In this document: positions 41,633 through 51,590 of the stretch, piece after piece
How the letters are laid out: each line of letters starts with the position of its first letter
Numbering within the stretch: the first letter of the stretch is position 1
Assembly (NCBI GenBank): GCA_031263865.1
Contig: JAISEY010000003.1
Location: 1 to 61,344 of the forward strand
DNA length: 61,344 bases
DNA from: Endomicrobium sp.
Lineage (GTDB): Bacteria; Elusimicrobiota; Endomicrobiia; Endomicrobiales; Endomicrobiaceae
Reading direction: 5' to 3'
Position numbers and translations under genes: made by a program
The notes under the pieces: model-generated
Seen by the model: only the letters and a program-made list of their open reading frames with translations
Told to the model about the DNA's origin: nothing
Databases searched by the model: none

Positions 41633-41992
41633 TTATTTCTTTTCTTCAATCATTGTTATTGATTTTGTTGGACATTCACTTGCACAAATTCCACAACCTT
41701 TACAATGATCATAATCTATTCCATCAACATTTGTAATATTTTTAGTATCGAAAGATATTTTTATTGATGAATCAGGACATGAAATCCAACATATTAAACA
41801 ATTAACACATTTTTTTTTATCGAATATAGGCATTTCAGAACGCCAACTACCAGTTTTAAAATAAATAGAAGTTCCTGCATCAACAATATCACCAGTAATT
41901 AATTCATCAACAAACATTCTCTCATTGTTAATTTTTATTTTTTTATTAATCATATTATAAATTACCTTTTGTTTTAATTCTAAACATATCAA
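41633..41992 (-). CDS. porD: Pyruvate:ferredoxin oxidoreductase delta subunit (2[4Fe-4S] ferredoxin)
   Basis: Small ferredoxin-like subunit carrying two [4Fe-4S] sites: CVNCLICWISCP and CKGCGICASECP. An upstream segment (GSWRSEMPIFDKKKC) is typical of PorD. It passes electrons from the TPP site to external ferredoxin. The frame overlaps porG by 4 bases, but an internal ATG at 41953 with AAAGG upstream may be the real start, giving about 106 residues. Confidence 0.93.
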   Translation of the reverse strand: MICLELKQKVIYNMINKKIKINNERMFVDELITGDIVDAGTSIYFKTGSWRSEMPIFDKKKCVNCLICWISCPDSSIKISFDTKNITNVDGIDYDHCKGCGICASECPTKSITMIEEKK

Positions 41993-42567
41993 TTTTTAAC
42001 TTCATCAAATGCACGTTTAATAGAAATTAGATTACCCTTTATAACTTCAGGTTTGTGTCTAAATTTTTTAATAATTTTTCTTTCAACAATACTTAAAACA
42101 TCATTTATATCTAAAATGTTTATAATTTTTGTAAGAGCTCCAAACATAGGCATATTTGGTATATTTCTCCCTATAAATTCTAAAGCTATTTTTGTAGCGT
42201 TAACAACATACAATTGTTCTGGATTTATATTAATTTGTTTTGAAATTTCCATAACAGAAAGAGAAGTATTTACTATTATTTTACTACTATAATAAATTCC
42301 AGCATCTATAGAAACAGAATCAATAATAGAAGAATCTAAAACAACAACATAATCAGGATTTGTAATTCCAGAATGAATTGTAATAGGATAATTACTAATT
42401 CTATTAAAAGCTTGCACAGGAGCTCCCATTCTTTCAGGCCCATATTCAGGGAATGCTTGTATATATTTGCCAATACCAAGAGAAACTTCAGCAAATAAAA
42501 GAGCAGCTGTTTTTGTACCTTGCCCGCCTCGTCCATGCCAACGAATTTCAATCATTTCTTTAAACAT
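41989..42567 (-). CDS. porG: Pyruvate:ferredoxin oxidoreductase gamma subunit
   Basis: A 192-residue subunit starting with the family signature IEIRWHGRGGQGTKTAALLFAE, followed by FPEYGPERMGAPVQAFNRIS. First gene of the porGDAB set, with AAGGA 7 bases before the ATG. It lies 42 bases after recR on the same strand. Confidence 0.94.
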   Translation of the reverse strand: MFKEMIEIRWHGRGGQGTKTAALLFAEVSLGIGKYIQAFPEYGPERMGAPVQAFNRISNYPITIHSGITNPDYVVVLDSSIIDSVSIDAGIYYSSKIIVNTSLSVMEISKQININPEQLYVVNATKIALEFIGRNIPNMPMFGALTKIINILDINDVLSIVERKIIKKFRHKPEVIKGNLISIKRAFDEVKN

Positions 42568-42609
42568 TAATAAATCCTTAATAACTTTTTACTATATATA
42601 AAAACATCA

Positions 42610-43206
42610 TTACATTTCTTTTCTATTGCAAATGGCACGAGATATCGTTAATTCATCGATATACTCTATGTCTCCTCCAGCAGGTAATCCATATCCAAGT
42701 CTTGTAACTTTAATATTCATTTTTTTTATAATACTTGCCAAATAAGAAGCTGTTATTTCTCCATCAGAATTTGTATCAGTAGCTATTATTACCTCATCAA
42801 TACTATCACTTTCTAATCTTTTTATCAAATTATTAATTTTTATATCATTTGGACCAATTGAATTAAGAGGGGATAAAACACCTCCAATTACAAAATAAAG
42901 TCCATTATACTCTTTTGATTTGTTTATTGCTATTAAATCTTGAGGAGTTTCAACAATACATAAAATATTTTTAACTCTATTTGGATCTGAACATATTAAA
43001 CAAGGATTGTATTCCCCAATATCATAACAAATACTACATTTTTTTATCATAATTCTTGCTTTTTTTATAGAATCTAATAATTCATCAACATCTGTTTGTT
43101 TCATTTTTAAAATATGATAACATAATCGTTCAGCCATTTTAGGCCCTATGTTAGGCAATTTTTTTATTGATTTTATCATATTTTCAATTAAATATTTTTT
43201 CTTCAT
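42610..43206 (-). CDS. recR: Recombination mediator RecR
   Basis: A 198-residue protein with an N-terminal HhH region (LPNIGPKMAERLCYHIL), a four-cysteine zinc finger (C57, C60, C69, C72) and a Toprim domain (VETPQDL and ATDTNSDGE). With RecF/RecO it loads RecA on gapped DNA. Its start overlaps the dnaX stop by 4 bases, the standard dnaX-recR arrangement. Confidence 0.96.
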   Translation of the reverse strand: MKKKYLIENMIKSIKKLPNIGPKMAERLCYHILKMKQTDVDELLDSIKKARIMIKKCSICYDIGEYNPCLICSDPNRVKNILCIVETPQDLIAINKSKEYNGLYFVIGGVLSPLNSIGPNDIKINNLIKRLESDSIDEVIIATDTNSDGEITASYLASIIKKMNIKVTRLGYGLPAGGDIEYIDELTISRAICNRKEM

Positions 43207-44741
43207 GTTTTTATTTTTTTTGCAATTGATTCAAAATCTTTTGCTATTTTTTGTATGTGTTCTGGGGTAGATTCATTCCCATCTTTATACAGGTTTTCCC
43301 CAATATCAGAAACATTCTTTGCTACATTTTTTTTCATATTGTCTATGTTAATATAAACTTTAAAATTTGTATTAATTTTTTCTCTAAATAATTCTAAAAT
43401 TTTTTCATAAAATTTTAGAAAACATTCGTAATCAAATTCATTTGTAGCTATAAATTTTATTTCAAATTCATTAACAAAATCAATTAAAATTCTTTTTAAA
43501 GGTTGAGCACTTAATTGATGTTCATTTAATATTTTATCTAAAATTTCAGTCCATATTATTTCAATAGATTTAAAATTATTGCCTATCAATGTTTTATTAA
43601 ATTTTAAATTATTTATATCTTCTAAAATAAAATCAATTTTGTTAACAAGACTTTCAATATCATAATATGGCTCAGATATTTTTAACAAATAAACTTCTGC
43701 TGTTAATATTTGTTGATCATTCCAACGCATTTCTTCAATGGCTTTTGATAAAAGATTGATAATGCGCAAATAATTCCCAGTACTAAATTTTTCTTTCTGA
43801 TTGCTAAGAATATTTCTATATTCATTTGATACATCGATAATTTCATCATTTATTGAACAAATCATAATTTGTCTAAAATGTAATTTTAGATCTTTTATAA
43901 ATTGAATAACACTATATCCATCATCAACAATTTTTTTGATTGTAACTAAAATAGATTCTTTATCCCCTTTTGCTATATCATCAGTAATTGAAGATATTAT
44001 ATCAATTGGAACAAATCCAAGTAATTTTCTTAAATCATCTCCAGTTACTTTTTTATCTTTTAAAAAAACAGATTGATCTAAAATTGTCAAAGCATCTCTC
44101 ATAGAACCATCAGAATGTCTTATAATTATATCAATAGCATCATCATCTACATCAAAAGATTCAACGTTTATTATTTTTTTTATTGCTATCCTCATTTTTT
44201 GTGCTGATATCAATTTAAATTTATATTTTTGGCATCTTGAAAGGATAGTTATTGGAATTTTGTTTATTTCAGTTGTTGCCATAATAAAAATAACATGAGG
44301 TGGAGGTTCTTCCAATGTTTTAAGTAATGCATTAAATGCTTGAATTGTTATTTGTTGTATTTCATCTATAATATATATTTTATATCTTGAATTTATACTT
44401 GAAAATTTTACATTTTCTATTAATGATCTTATTTCATCTATACCATTGTTTGATGCACCGTCAATTTCAAAAACATCAATACTTGAATTTTTCGAAATAT
44501 CTATGCAATTTTTACAAACATCGCATGGATTAACAGTTGGTCCATTTTCACAATTTAATGCTTTAGCAAAAATCCTTGCCATACTAGTTTTTCCACAACC
44601 TCGAGGTCCACTAAACAAATAAGAATGTACAACACGATTTTCAATAATTGCATTTTTAATAATTTTAGTAACATGATCTTGTTCTACAATTTCATCAAAA
44701 TTTTTAGGTCTAAACTTTCTAGCCAATCCAATATATGACAT
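43203..44741 (-). CDS. dnaX: DNA polymerase III subunit gamma/tau
   Basis: Clamp-loader ATPase, 512 residues. Walker A is GPRGCGKT (45-52), the zinc site is C64/C73/C76/C79, Walker B is IIDEIQQ, then NALLKTLEEPPPHVIF and the SRC motif. The C-terminal tau-like region is moderate in length. AAAGGG precedes the ATG. A TATAAT-like -10 (GCTATAATTC on the minus strand near 44778) is visible, without a good -35. Translationally coupled to recR. Confidence 0.96.
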   Translation of the reverse strand: MSYIGLARKFRPKNFDEIVEQDHVTKIIKNAIIENRVVHSYLFSGPRGCGKTSMARIFAKALNCENGPTVNPCDVCKNCIDISKNSSIDVFEIDGASNNGIDEIRSLIENVKFSSINSRYKIYIIDEIQQITIQAFNALLKTLEEPPPHVIFIMATTEINKIPITILSRCQKYKFKLISAQKMRIAIKKIINVESFDVDDDAIDIIIRHSDGSMRDALTILDQSVFLKDKKVTGDDLRKLLGFVPIDIISSITDDIAKGDKESILVTIKKIVDDGYSVIQFIKDLKLHFRQIMICSINDEIIDVSNEYRNILSNQKEKFSTGNYLRIINLLSKAIEEMRWNDQQILTAEVYLLKISEPYYDIESLVNKIDFILEDINNLKFNKTLIGNNFKSIEIIWTEILDKILNEHQLSAQPLKRILIDFVNEFEIKFIATNEFDYECFLKFYEKILELFREKINTNFKVYINIDNMKKNVAKNVSDIGENLYKDGNESTPEHIQKIAKDFESIAKKIKT

Positions 44742-44884
44742 ATAAACCCTTTAAAAATAAATATATAGACACACTGAATTATAGCAATTTTTAATAACAA
44801 AAAAATAACTTATTGCATAAGATTTAAAATATTTTTATAAATTGTTATTATGATATCATTAAACATAAAACATTAATTTTATTA

Positions 44885-44957
44885 GGGGTCATAGTTAAAA
44901 TTGGAAAAACATATCGTTCGCAACGATAAATTGTGGGTTCAAATCCCACTGACTCCA
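44885..44957 (+). tRNA. tRNA-Ala (CGC)
   Basis: Plus-strand cloverleaf with acceptor GGGGTCA/TGACTCC including G3:U70, anticodon stem TATCG/CGATA, loop TTCGCAA (anticodon CGC), T arm GTGGG/CCCAC and discriminator A. The D arm is unusually A-rich with a short stem (GTT/AAC). CCA is not encoded. The G3:U70 pair independently supports alanine identity. Only GCG codons would need it. Confidence 0.88.
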
Positions 44958-45002
44958 TAATTGTGCAAATTTTAAACAAACGATTTTTTTATATAAATTA
45001 AA

Positions 45003-47084
45003 TTATATTCCTATTTTTAACAACATCCCAATTTGAAAAACAACAAACGAAGATATCCATGCAAAAATTGTATTACCAATAATAAACAATGTAGTTAATT
45101 TATAATTTGAAAAAGTTTCTTTAAAAAAAACGCATACAGAAGTTATACAAGGAGTATAAATTAAACAAAAAATAAGGAAACTTATCCCTTTTAGTGGAGA
45201 CCAATTTTTATCTAAAGCAATTTTTTCTTTTAGAGATTGTCTATCATTTCCATTTTGAATATTATATATCGTATTTAATGTGCTTACAATAACTTCTTTA
45301 GCAGCAAACCCTGCCATCAAAGATATTGCTTTATCACCATCCATTCCTATAGGTTTAAATAATGGATTGAATATTTTTACAATTCTACCAGCAAAACTAT
45401 AATTCATTTTATAATTTAAACAATCATTATAAATACTATTTTTAGGAATTCTAGGGAATGAAAATAAAAACCATACTATTATTGAAATAAAAATTATTAT
45501 ACTAGATGCTTTTTTAAGATATAACAAACTTCTTCCCCACATTTTTAAAAACAAAGATTTAATAGTTGGCAAATGATATTCTGGTAATTCAATAACAAAA
45601 TTTGTACTATCACCTCTTAAAATAGTTTTGCCAAGTAATTTTGCAACAATTAAAGCAATAACAACACTAACAACATACATTGAAAACATTATGAATGCAT
45701 GATATTTAACATTAAAAAAAACACTTATAATTAATGCAAATATTGGCAATTTTGCACCACATATCATAAATGGTACAATGAACATTGTTATCAATCTATC
45801 TCTTTTTGAATCTAAAATTCTAGTAGATAAAATAGCAGGGACTGCACAACCATTAGTTGATAACATAAATGGTAAAAACGATTTGCCATTAAGACCAAAT
45901 TTGCTCATAATTTTATCCATAACTATTACAACTCTTGACATATAACCTGAATCTTCAAAAAAACCTATTGCAAAAAACATAAATAATACAATTGGGAAAA
46001 AATTTAAAACTCCACTAATACCAGAAATAATTCCATCTACAACCAATGATCTAATAATTTCTTGAGTTATAAATAAAGAAACATAATTTTCAATAAATTT
46101 AAAAAACAATGCTAGCAAACTTGATATAGGTTTAGAAAAAATAAAGGTAATTTTAAAAATTATATAAACTACAAAAGAAAAAAAAATAAGACCAAAATAT
46201 TTATTAAGTACAAAAGAATCTATTATATCTGTTATATTTGTTTTTTTCAAATATATTTTTTTTATAGTTTTTTCAATTACAGATTTTGCAAAATTATATC
46301 TAGTATTTGCTATTTCAGATTCAATTTTTTTATTAAAAAACATTTCAATAAATTTTTTGCTTTTCATAATTTGATCTAATATTATATCTCTATTGTAAAA
46401 TTTTGAAATTAATTTTAATGCAAATTCATCATTTTCTAAAAGTTCTATTGAAATAAATTTTTTTGAAAATTTTGTTAGTTGAATATTATTTGGTATTAAA
46501 GAAATTATTTTATCTATTTCTTTTTCTATTATATTATTAAAAACAATTTTAACTCTAGTATTCGTATTGTTAATATTTTTAAAAGAAGAAATTATATTAT
46601 TAAAAATATTATCTGTTCCAATTTTTTTATTTGCAATAGTAGAGATAACTGGTACACCAAGAATTGTTGACATAATCTTTCCATCTATTTCTTTGCCTTT
46701 GTTTTTTAAAACATCACACATGTTTAAAATCATTATAATTGGTACATTAATTTCAATAATTTGTGAAAATAAATATAAACTATGTTCAATGTCAACAGAA
46801 TCAACAATATTTAATATAACATCAAATTTTTCTTCAAGTAAAAATTTTTTTGTAATCATTTCATCTTCTGAATAAGAAAAAAAGCTATATATACCTGGCA
46901 AATCAAAGAAAAATATCTTATATCCATGATATTTTTTAAATCCTTCTTTTTTTTCTACAGTTACACCAGAATAATTACCAACATGTTGATTTGATCCAGT
47001 TAAAACATTAAAAATAGTTGACTTCCCACTATTTGGTTTCCCAATAAGAACAACTCTAATATCATTTTTAATCATATTAAACAT
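45003..47084 (-). CDS. feoB: Ferrous iron transport protein B
   Basis: A 693-residue Fe(II) transporter. The N-terminal G domain has G1 GKPNSGKST, G2-like GVTVEKKEG, G3 DLPG and G4 NMCD. The membrane part has the Gate motifs, including GFFEDSGYMSRVVIVMD, FMLSTNGCAVPAI and MICGAKLPIFAL. Uptake of ferrous iron fits an oxygen-poor habitat and the many FeS enzymes here. feoA lies 41 bases upstream. The fourth residue is another possible start. Confidence 0.96.
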   Translation of the reverse strand: MFNMIKNDIRVVLIGKPNSGKSTIFNVLTGSNQHVGNYSGVTVEKKEGFKKYHGYKIFFFDLPGIYSFFSYSEDEMITKKFLLEEKFDVILNIVDSVDIEHSLYLFSQIIEINVPIIMILNMCDVLKNKGKEIDGKIMSTILGVPVISTIANKKIGTDNIFNNIISSFKNINNTNTRVKIVFNNIIEKEIDKIISLIPNNIQLTKFSKKFISIELLENDEFALKLISKFYNRDIILDQIMKSKKFIEMFFNKKIESEIANTRYNFAKSVIEKTIKKIYLKKTNITDIIDSFVLNKYFGLIFFSFVVYIIFKITFIFSKPISSLLALFFKFIENYVSLFITQEIIRSLVVDGIISGISGVLNFFPIVLFMFFAIGFFEDSGYMSRVVIVMDKIMSKFGLNGKSFLPFMLSTNGCAVPAILSTRILDSKRDRLITMFIVPFMICGAKLPIFALIISVFFNVKYHAFIMFSMYVVSVVIALIVAKLLGKTILRGDSTNFVIELPEYHLPTIKSLFLKMWGRSLLYLKKASSIIIFISIIVWFLFSFPRIPKNSIYNDCLNYKMNYSFAGRIVKIFNPLFKPIGMDGDKAISLMAGFAAKEVIVSTLNTIYNIQNGNDRQSLKEKIALDKNWSPLKGISFLIFCLIYTPCITSVCVFFKETFSNYKLTTLFIIGNTIFAWISSFVVFQIGMLLKIGI

Positions 47085-47125
47085 CCAATAAACATAAAAT
47101 AATTAAAATTCATTATGATTTGTAA

Positions 47126-47452
47126 TCAACATTTTATAATAATTTTTTTTGCTATTTTATTACTTAAAGCAATTTTAGACTCTTTTATTTTTAATATCAC
47201 GTTTCCATTTAATCCTGTGTTATAAATAATAAATATTTCTTCATCATTAATAAATCCTATTTCTAACAATTTATGTACAAATATTCTATCACAATGCATA
47301 GAAACAAATTTATATTTACCAGGAATTGCATCACTCAACTTAATTGTACCACTGTATTCTATTTTTCTATATCTTTTCTTGTTTTTTCTTAAAATATTGC
47401 CAACATAACAATATTTTTTATAAATTAATTTAACAATAAATTTTAAATTCAT
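47126..47452 (-). CDS. feoA: Ferrous iron transport protein A
   Basis: A 108-residue protein whose C-terminal about 75 residues form the SH3-like FeoA domain: LSDAIPGKYKFVSMHCD, KLLEIGFINDEEIF and the closing ISxxxA-like ESKIALSNKIAKKIIIK. A basic N-terminal extension of about 35 residues is unusual, but no later ATG is available. It likely modulates FeoB, which follows in the same direction. Confidence 0.85.
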   Translation of the reverse strand: MNLKFIVKLIYKKYCYVGNILRKNKKRYRKIEYSGTIKLSDAIPGKYKFVSMHCDRIFVHKLLEIGFINDEEIFIIYNTGLNGNVILKIKESKIALSNKIAKKIIIKC

Positions 47453-47528
47453 ATATTCTTTTATAATATTTTATAAATTTAAACAAAATTTAACAATAAA
47501 TTTTTCTTTTTTGTATAATAAAACGTTT

Positions 47529-48884
47529 ATGATAATACCAAAAAAATACAAAACAATTATAAACAAAATTTTAACAATTGCTAATGAAAATAATTTTGAA
47601 ACATACATAGTTGGTGGTTTTGTAAGAGATTTAATTATTAAAAAAAAACCATATGATCTTGACATAATGATACATTCAAAAAAAATATCAAATGGAATTT
47701 TAGATATAATAAATTTTTCAAATTTGATTGTTAATAAATATAATCTAAAATCACCATTAATATTCAAAAATTTTGGTACTTCTAAAATATTAATCGATAA
47801 TAAAATTATAGAATTAACAATACCAAGAAGAGAGTATTATAATTGTAATTCAAGGAATCCAATTACGAAACTCGCTTCAATAAAACAAGATGCATTTAGA
47901 CGAGATTTTACGATAAATTCATTATTTTTAAGACTTAAAGATATGAAAGTTTTAGATTTTACTTCATATGGTATAAATGATATAAAAAACAAAATTATAA
48001 GAGTTAGTGACCCATCAAATGCAGAAAAAATATTTAATCAAGATCCATTAAGAATACTAAGAGCAATTCGTCAAAGTTCAGAATTAAATTTTATTATAGA
48101 ACCAATAACATATAATGCAATGAAGAAATCAATTAAAAGAATAAAAATAGTTTCACAAGAACGAATAAAAGATGAATTAAATAAGATATTAATCAACAAA
48201 ACACCTTCAAAAGCATTTATGTTAATGAAAGAAATAAATTTGTTGTATAAAATACTTCCAGAAATAAAAATCAAAAAAGATACAAATAAAAAAACAAAAT
48301 ATATAAACAACTTTAAAATGTTAGATAAAACAAAAAAAAATATTGTTTTAAGAATAGCAAGTTTATTATATAATTTCTGTAATATATATAAAAAAAATGA
48401 TTTTTTATTTTTGAACATACATATAGAAAGGATAAATCATATTTTAAAAAGATTAAAATATTCAAATGAAATTATAAAAAAAATAATATTTATTATAAGA
48501 AATTATATATACTATAAATACAAAACAGATTATACTGTATGGACTGATAATTATATTAGAAAATTTGTTAAAAAATGTGATAAAGATTTTTTATTAATAA
48601 AAGAATTTATAAAAACAAATTACAATAAAAAAAATAAATATAATAAATTCAAAAATAGAATTAAATATTTAAAATCGAAAAATAAGCTTTATACAAAAAC
48701 GGAATTATTATCTGGTGAAGAATTAATGTTAATGTTCAACAAACCTTCTGGTAAATGGATAAAAATAATAAAAAACAAAATAATTAATATAAAAATTAAT
48801 AACCCTGCTTTAACGAAAAAACAGGTAATCGATATAATAAAAACTTGTATTAATAAACAAAACATACAAAATACTAAATTATAA
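47529..48884 (+). CDS. tRNA nucleotidyltransferase (A- or CCA-adding candidate)
   Basis: Second class II nucleotidyltransferase of the window, about 450 residues without an HD motif. Motifs are YIVGGFVRDL, the metal-binding DLDIMI, RRDFTINSLF, DPLRILRAIRQ and ERIKDEL. Unlike the enzyme at 3017-4477, it keeps the flexible loop between the catalytic strand and RRDF (LTIPRREYYNCNSRNPITK and following), expected in A-adding or full CCA-adding enzymes. The C-terminal half is very lysine-rich. The ATG at 47529 is preferred to a TTG at 47511, and no ribosome site is evident. Divergent from feoA, and its end overlaps queD by 6 bases. Confidence 0.86.
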   Translation: MIIPKKYKTIINKILTIANENNFETYIVGGFVRDLIIKKKPYDLDIMIHSKKISNGILDIINFSNLIVNKYNLKSPLIFKNFGTSKILIDNKIIELTIPRREYYNCNSRNPITKLASIKQDAFRRDFTINSLFLRLKDMKVLDFTSYGINDIKNKIIRVSDPSNAEKIFNQDPLRILRAIRQSSELNFIIEPITYNAMKKSIKRIKIVSQERIKDELNKILINKTPSKAFMLMKEINLLYKILPEIKIKKDTNKKTKYINNFKMLDKTKKNIVLRIASLLYNFCNIYKKNDFLFLNIHIERINHILKRLKYSNEIIKKIIFIIRNYIYYKYKTDYTVWTDNYIRKFVKKCDKDFLLIKEFIKTNYNKKNKYNKFKNRIKYLKSKNKLYTKTELLSGEELMLMFNKPSGKWIKIIKNKIINIKINNPALTKKQVIDIIKTCINKQNIQNTKL

Positions 48885-49247
48885 AGATATCGAAACAAAA
48901 GAACTATCAGTTTCCCAAACTTCAATTTCACATACATTAACAAAATCATTTTCTAAATTTTTTAACTTTTTAAAAATAAACATTGCTATATTTTCTGAAG
49001 TTGGATTTATTTTATCAAAAGGATCAAAATCATTGATACATTTATGATCAAAAATTAATAAAATTTTGTTAAGATATTTTTTTATAACAGAAAAATCAAT
49101 TAACATACCAATGTCATTAACATTCGATCCACAAAAACTAACTTTTATTTTCCAATTATGACCATGTAAATTTTCACATTTACCATTGTATTTCCTCAAA
49201 TAATGTGCTGCAGAAAAAAAATCTATAACAGAAACTTTATAATTCAC
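48879..49247 (-). CDS. queD: 6-carboxy-5,6,7,8-tetrahydropterin synthase (QueD/PTPS family)
   Basis: A 122-residue T-fold enzyme. Zinc ligands are H15 (SAAH), H28 and H30 (LHGH), with catalytic C24 in CENLHGHNW. DHKCINDF and the C-terminal VWET complete the family pattern. QueD makes a queuosine precursor, but no other queuosine gene is in the window, so a general pterin role is possible. The start is GTG with a strong GGAGG 4 bases upstream. The start overlaps the murI stop by 4 bases. Confidence 0.9.
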   Translation of the reverse strand: MNYKVSVIDFFSAAHYLRKYNGKCENLHGHNWKIKVSFCGSNVNDIGMLIDFSVIKKYLNKILLIFDHKCINDFDPFDKINPTSENIAMFIFKKLKNLENDFVNVCEIEVWETDSSFVSISL

Positions 49248-50089
49248 ATATCCTCCAAATTTACTTTTTTTACATTAAATATTTTTTTATTAAATAATTT
49301 ATAATAAGTATTCTTAAACTTTTTTTCATTGCAACTAACATAAATTTTTAAAAATGAATAATTTTTTTTAAATCTATTCTCTGAAATAAGTGACTTTTTT
49401 TTTAAAACATTCAAAACTTCTTGTGCCATATATTTACTAGGATCTATAATAGATATTTTTTTTTTTATATTTTTTATTAAAGCTTTCTTCAAAAAAGAAT
49501 AATGTGTACATCCTAAAATCAAAGTATCTATATCAATTTTTAAAAGAGAATCCAAATATTTTTTAATTATTACATCAATAATATTCCCATTAATTATACC
49601 TTCTTCTACAAATGGGACAAACAAAGGACATGCTTGTTGATATACATTGTATTTTGCAATTTTGTTTATTTTATTAACATATAAATTACTATTAACTGTA
49701 GCTTCAGTCCCTATAATTCCTATTTTCATATTCTTTGATTTTAATATTGCAAACTTTATACATGGGTCTATAACTCCTAACATTGGTATTTTAAAATTTT
49801 TCATTATATTTAAAGAAAAAATAGATGCAGTATTACATGCTATTACTATAAGTTTAACTTTTTTTTTTACCAAAAAAAATGATATTTTTCTTGAAAGATC
49901 TATTATTTTATCTTTTGATTTAGAACCATATGGAAGATTTAATGTATCAGCAAAATACACAATATTTTCCATTGGCAAAATCTTGTGTATTTCATTCATG
50001 ATATTAAGACCGCCAACACCAGAATCAAAAATTCCTATTGGATTATTATTTATTTTAATGTTTTTCATTATCATGTTGTTTTGAAGCAT
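49244..50089 (-). CDS. murI: Glutamate racemase
   Basis: Supplies D-glutamate for peptidoglycan. Family motifs are GIFDSGVGGLNI, YFADTLNLPYG, the first catalytic cysteine in IACNTAS and the second in LGCTHYSFL. About 274-281 residues depending on which of three close ATGs is used. ATG 50068 begins MKNIKINNNPIG and would overlap the amidase gene by only 14 bases. It lies between the amidase and queD. Confidence 0.95.
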   Translation of the reverse strand: MLQNNMIMKNIKINNNPIGIFDSGVGGLNIMNEIHKILPMENIVYFADTLNLPYGSKSKDKIIDLSRKISFFLVKKKVKLIVIACNTASIFSLNIMKNFKIPMLGVIDPCIKFAILKSKNMKIGIIGTEATVNSNLYVNKINKIAKYNVYQQACPLFVPFVEEGIINGNIIDVIIKKYLDSLLKIDIDTLILGCTHYSFLKKALIKNIKKKISIIDPSKYMAQEVLNVLKKKSLISENRFKKNYSFLKIYVSCNEKKFKNTYYKLFNKKIFNVKKVNLEDM

Positions 50090-51590
50090 AATATTTAACT
50101 ACACCTTCATATATAGAAGTTGCCATTGCTAAACGAAATTCTTTAGTAAGAAGCATTTGTTCCTCAATGTAATTGTCTATATATGCAGTTTCTACAAGAA
50201 TAGCTGGCATTTTTGTTAATCTAAGTACAGCAAAATTTGCCTGTCTTATACCCTTGTTTTCTATTTTTACCCTATTTGAAACTTCATAAGATATAAAACC
50301 ACATAATTTTGATGATTCATTAATATTTTCAGTATCTGTAATCGATAACAACATATTTCTAAGTAAGATATTTCCATAATTTGTCTTTTCTTCTAGTTCA
50401 ACAACAGAATTTTCAAATTTTGCAAGCATAGCTGCACTAGAATCAGACGCTACATAATCCATATGATATATTTCAAAACCATTTTTTGCATTATAAAAAC
50501 CATTGCAATGAACAGATATAAATAAATCTGCATTATGCCTATTTGCTATGTTTGGTCTTTCATAAAGTTCTACAAATCTATCATCTTCTCTTGTTAAAAA
50601 TACAACATAATTTTTATCTTTATCAAATATTGATTTAAGAATATGCACAATATCAAGATTTATATCTTTTTCTTTTGTGCCATGGATGCCAACGGCTCCA
50701 CTATCTTTGCCTCCATGTCCAGCATCAAGAACTATAATCTTTTTATTTTTTTTCAAATAGTTAGTTTTATCATATTTATTATTTTCATCAGAATTGTTTA
50801 ATAACAAATCACTTTTTATCTTTTTGTTTTCATTTGCTATATCAATAATAATTCTATATGGATCATAAATCTCATATGTTTTAAAAAATTTATTAATTTT
50901 TTCTATGTTAATTTTTATAATTGAAAAATCAGAATAGCAATAACTTTGTATAGTTTTAATAATGCAATTATCAATATTTATAAATCCATTTTTTAATTTA
51001 TTATTAAATATTTTTATAATTATTTCACTGTCATTTTCTGAAACAATATATTTATTTTTTTCATCAAGCTGTATAATGATACGAAAAATATTATCTTGTT
51101 CAAAATATTTTATAAAAGGTAAGTCTGTAATGTATAATACATTTAACGTCAAAGATAAATTATCCCATTTTACATAAGTATTTGTAATTTTTGTAAATTC
51201 ATAAAACGAAAAAATCTCACTTGATATATATATGTCATCTTTTATATATATTGTTTCATTAAATATTTTTTTAGATTCTTTATCAAAAATAATTTCATTG
51301 CTATTTTTATTTAAATAAATTTTTTTATTATCAAAATCAATGATACTTTCATTATTAAAATTGTTAAAAATGATATTAGCATTATAAATAGCTGCAATAT
51401 CTTTTATTAAAAAATATTCAACATTGTTTGAAGTTTTATAAACATTAATTGTATTTTTAAATTGTTCATCATTAATTAGCACATTAATCTTTTGACATGA
51501 AGTAAAATAATTTTCATCAAAAGAATAAGAATAACAAATGTACATAAATAAAATTATAATTTGAAATAATATTGCTTTAAATATTTTCAT
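50055..51590 (-). CDS. N-acetylmuramoyl-L-alanine amidase with AMIN domain
   Basis: A 511-residue exported peptidoglycan hydrolase. A signal peptide (residues about 1-23) is followed by a copper-amine-oxidase-N-like stalk region. An AMIN domain then leads to a C-terminal Amidase_3 catalytic domain. Zinc and catalytic residues are VLDAGHGGKDSG, the glutamate in KEKDIN, SVHCN and VETAYI. It cleaves stem peptides from glycan, typically for daughter-cell separation. It overlaps both rpe (14 bases) and murI. Confidence 0.93.
   Translation of the reverse strand: MKIFKAILFQIIILFMYICYSYSFDENYFTSCQKINVLINDEQFKNTINVYKTSNNVEYFLIKDIAAIYNANIIFNNFNNESIIDFDNKKIYLNKNSNEIIFDKESKKIFNETIYIKDDIYISSEIFSFYEFTKITNTYVKWDNLSLTLNVLYITDLPFIKYFEQDNIFRIIIQLDEKNKYIVSENDSEIIIKIFNNKLKNGFINIDNCIIKTIQSYCYSDFSIIKINIEKINKFFKTYEIYDPYRIIIDIANENKKIKSDLLLNNSDENNKYDKTNYLKKNKKIIVLDAGHGGKDSGAVGIHGTKEKDINLDIVHILKSIFDKDKNYVVFLTREDDRFVELYERPNIANRHNADLFISVHCNGFYNAKNGFEIYHMDYVASDSSAAMLAKFENSVVELEEKTNYGNILLRNMLLSITDTENINESSKLCGFISYEVSNRVKIENKGIRQANFAVLRLTKMPAILVETAYIDNYIEEQMLLTKEFRLAMATSIYEGVVKYYASKQHDNEKH

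Noticed and set aside
44885-44957. tmRNA fragment, because of the GGGG start and alanine-like acceptor near a gap
   Set aside because: A complete 73-base cloverleaf with its own anticodon arm and T arm is present, so it is a tRNA.
47471-47767. Hydrophobic minus-strand frame overlapping the start of the second tRNA nucleotidyltransferase
   Set aside because: Antisense shadow of the conserved GGFVRD and DLDI region, with no ribosome site and no family match.
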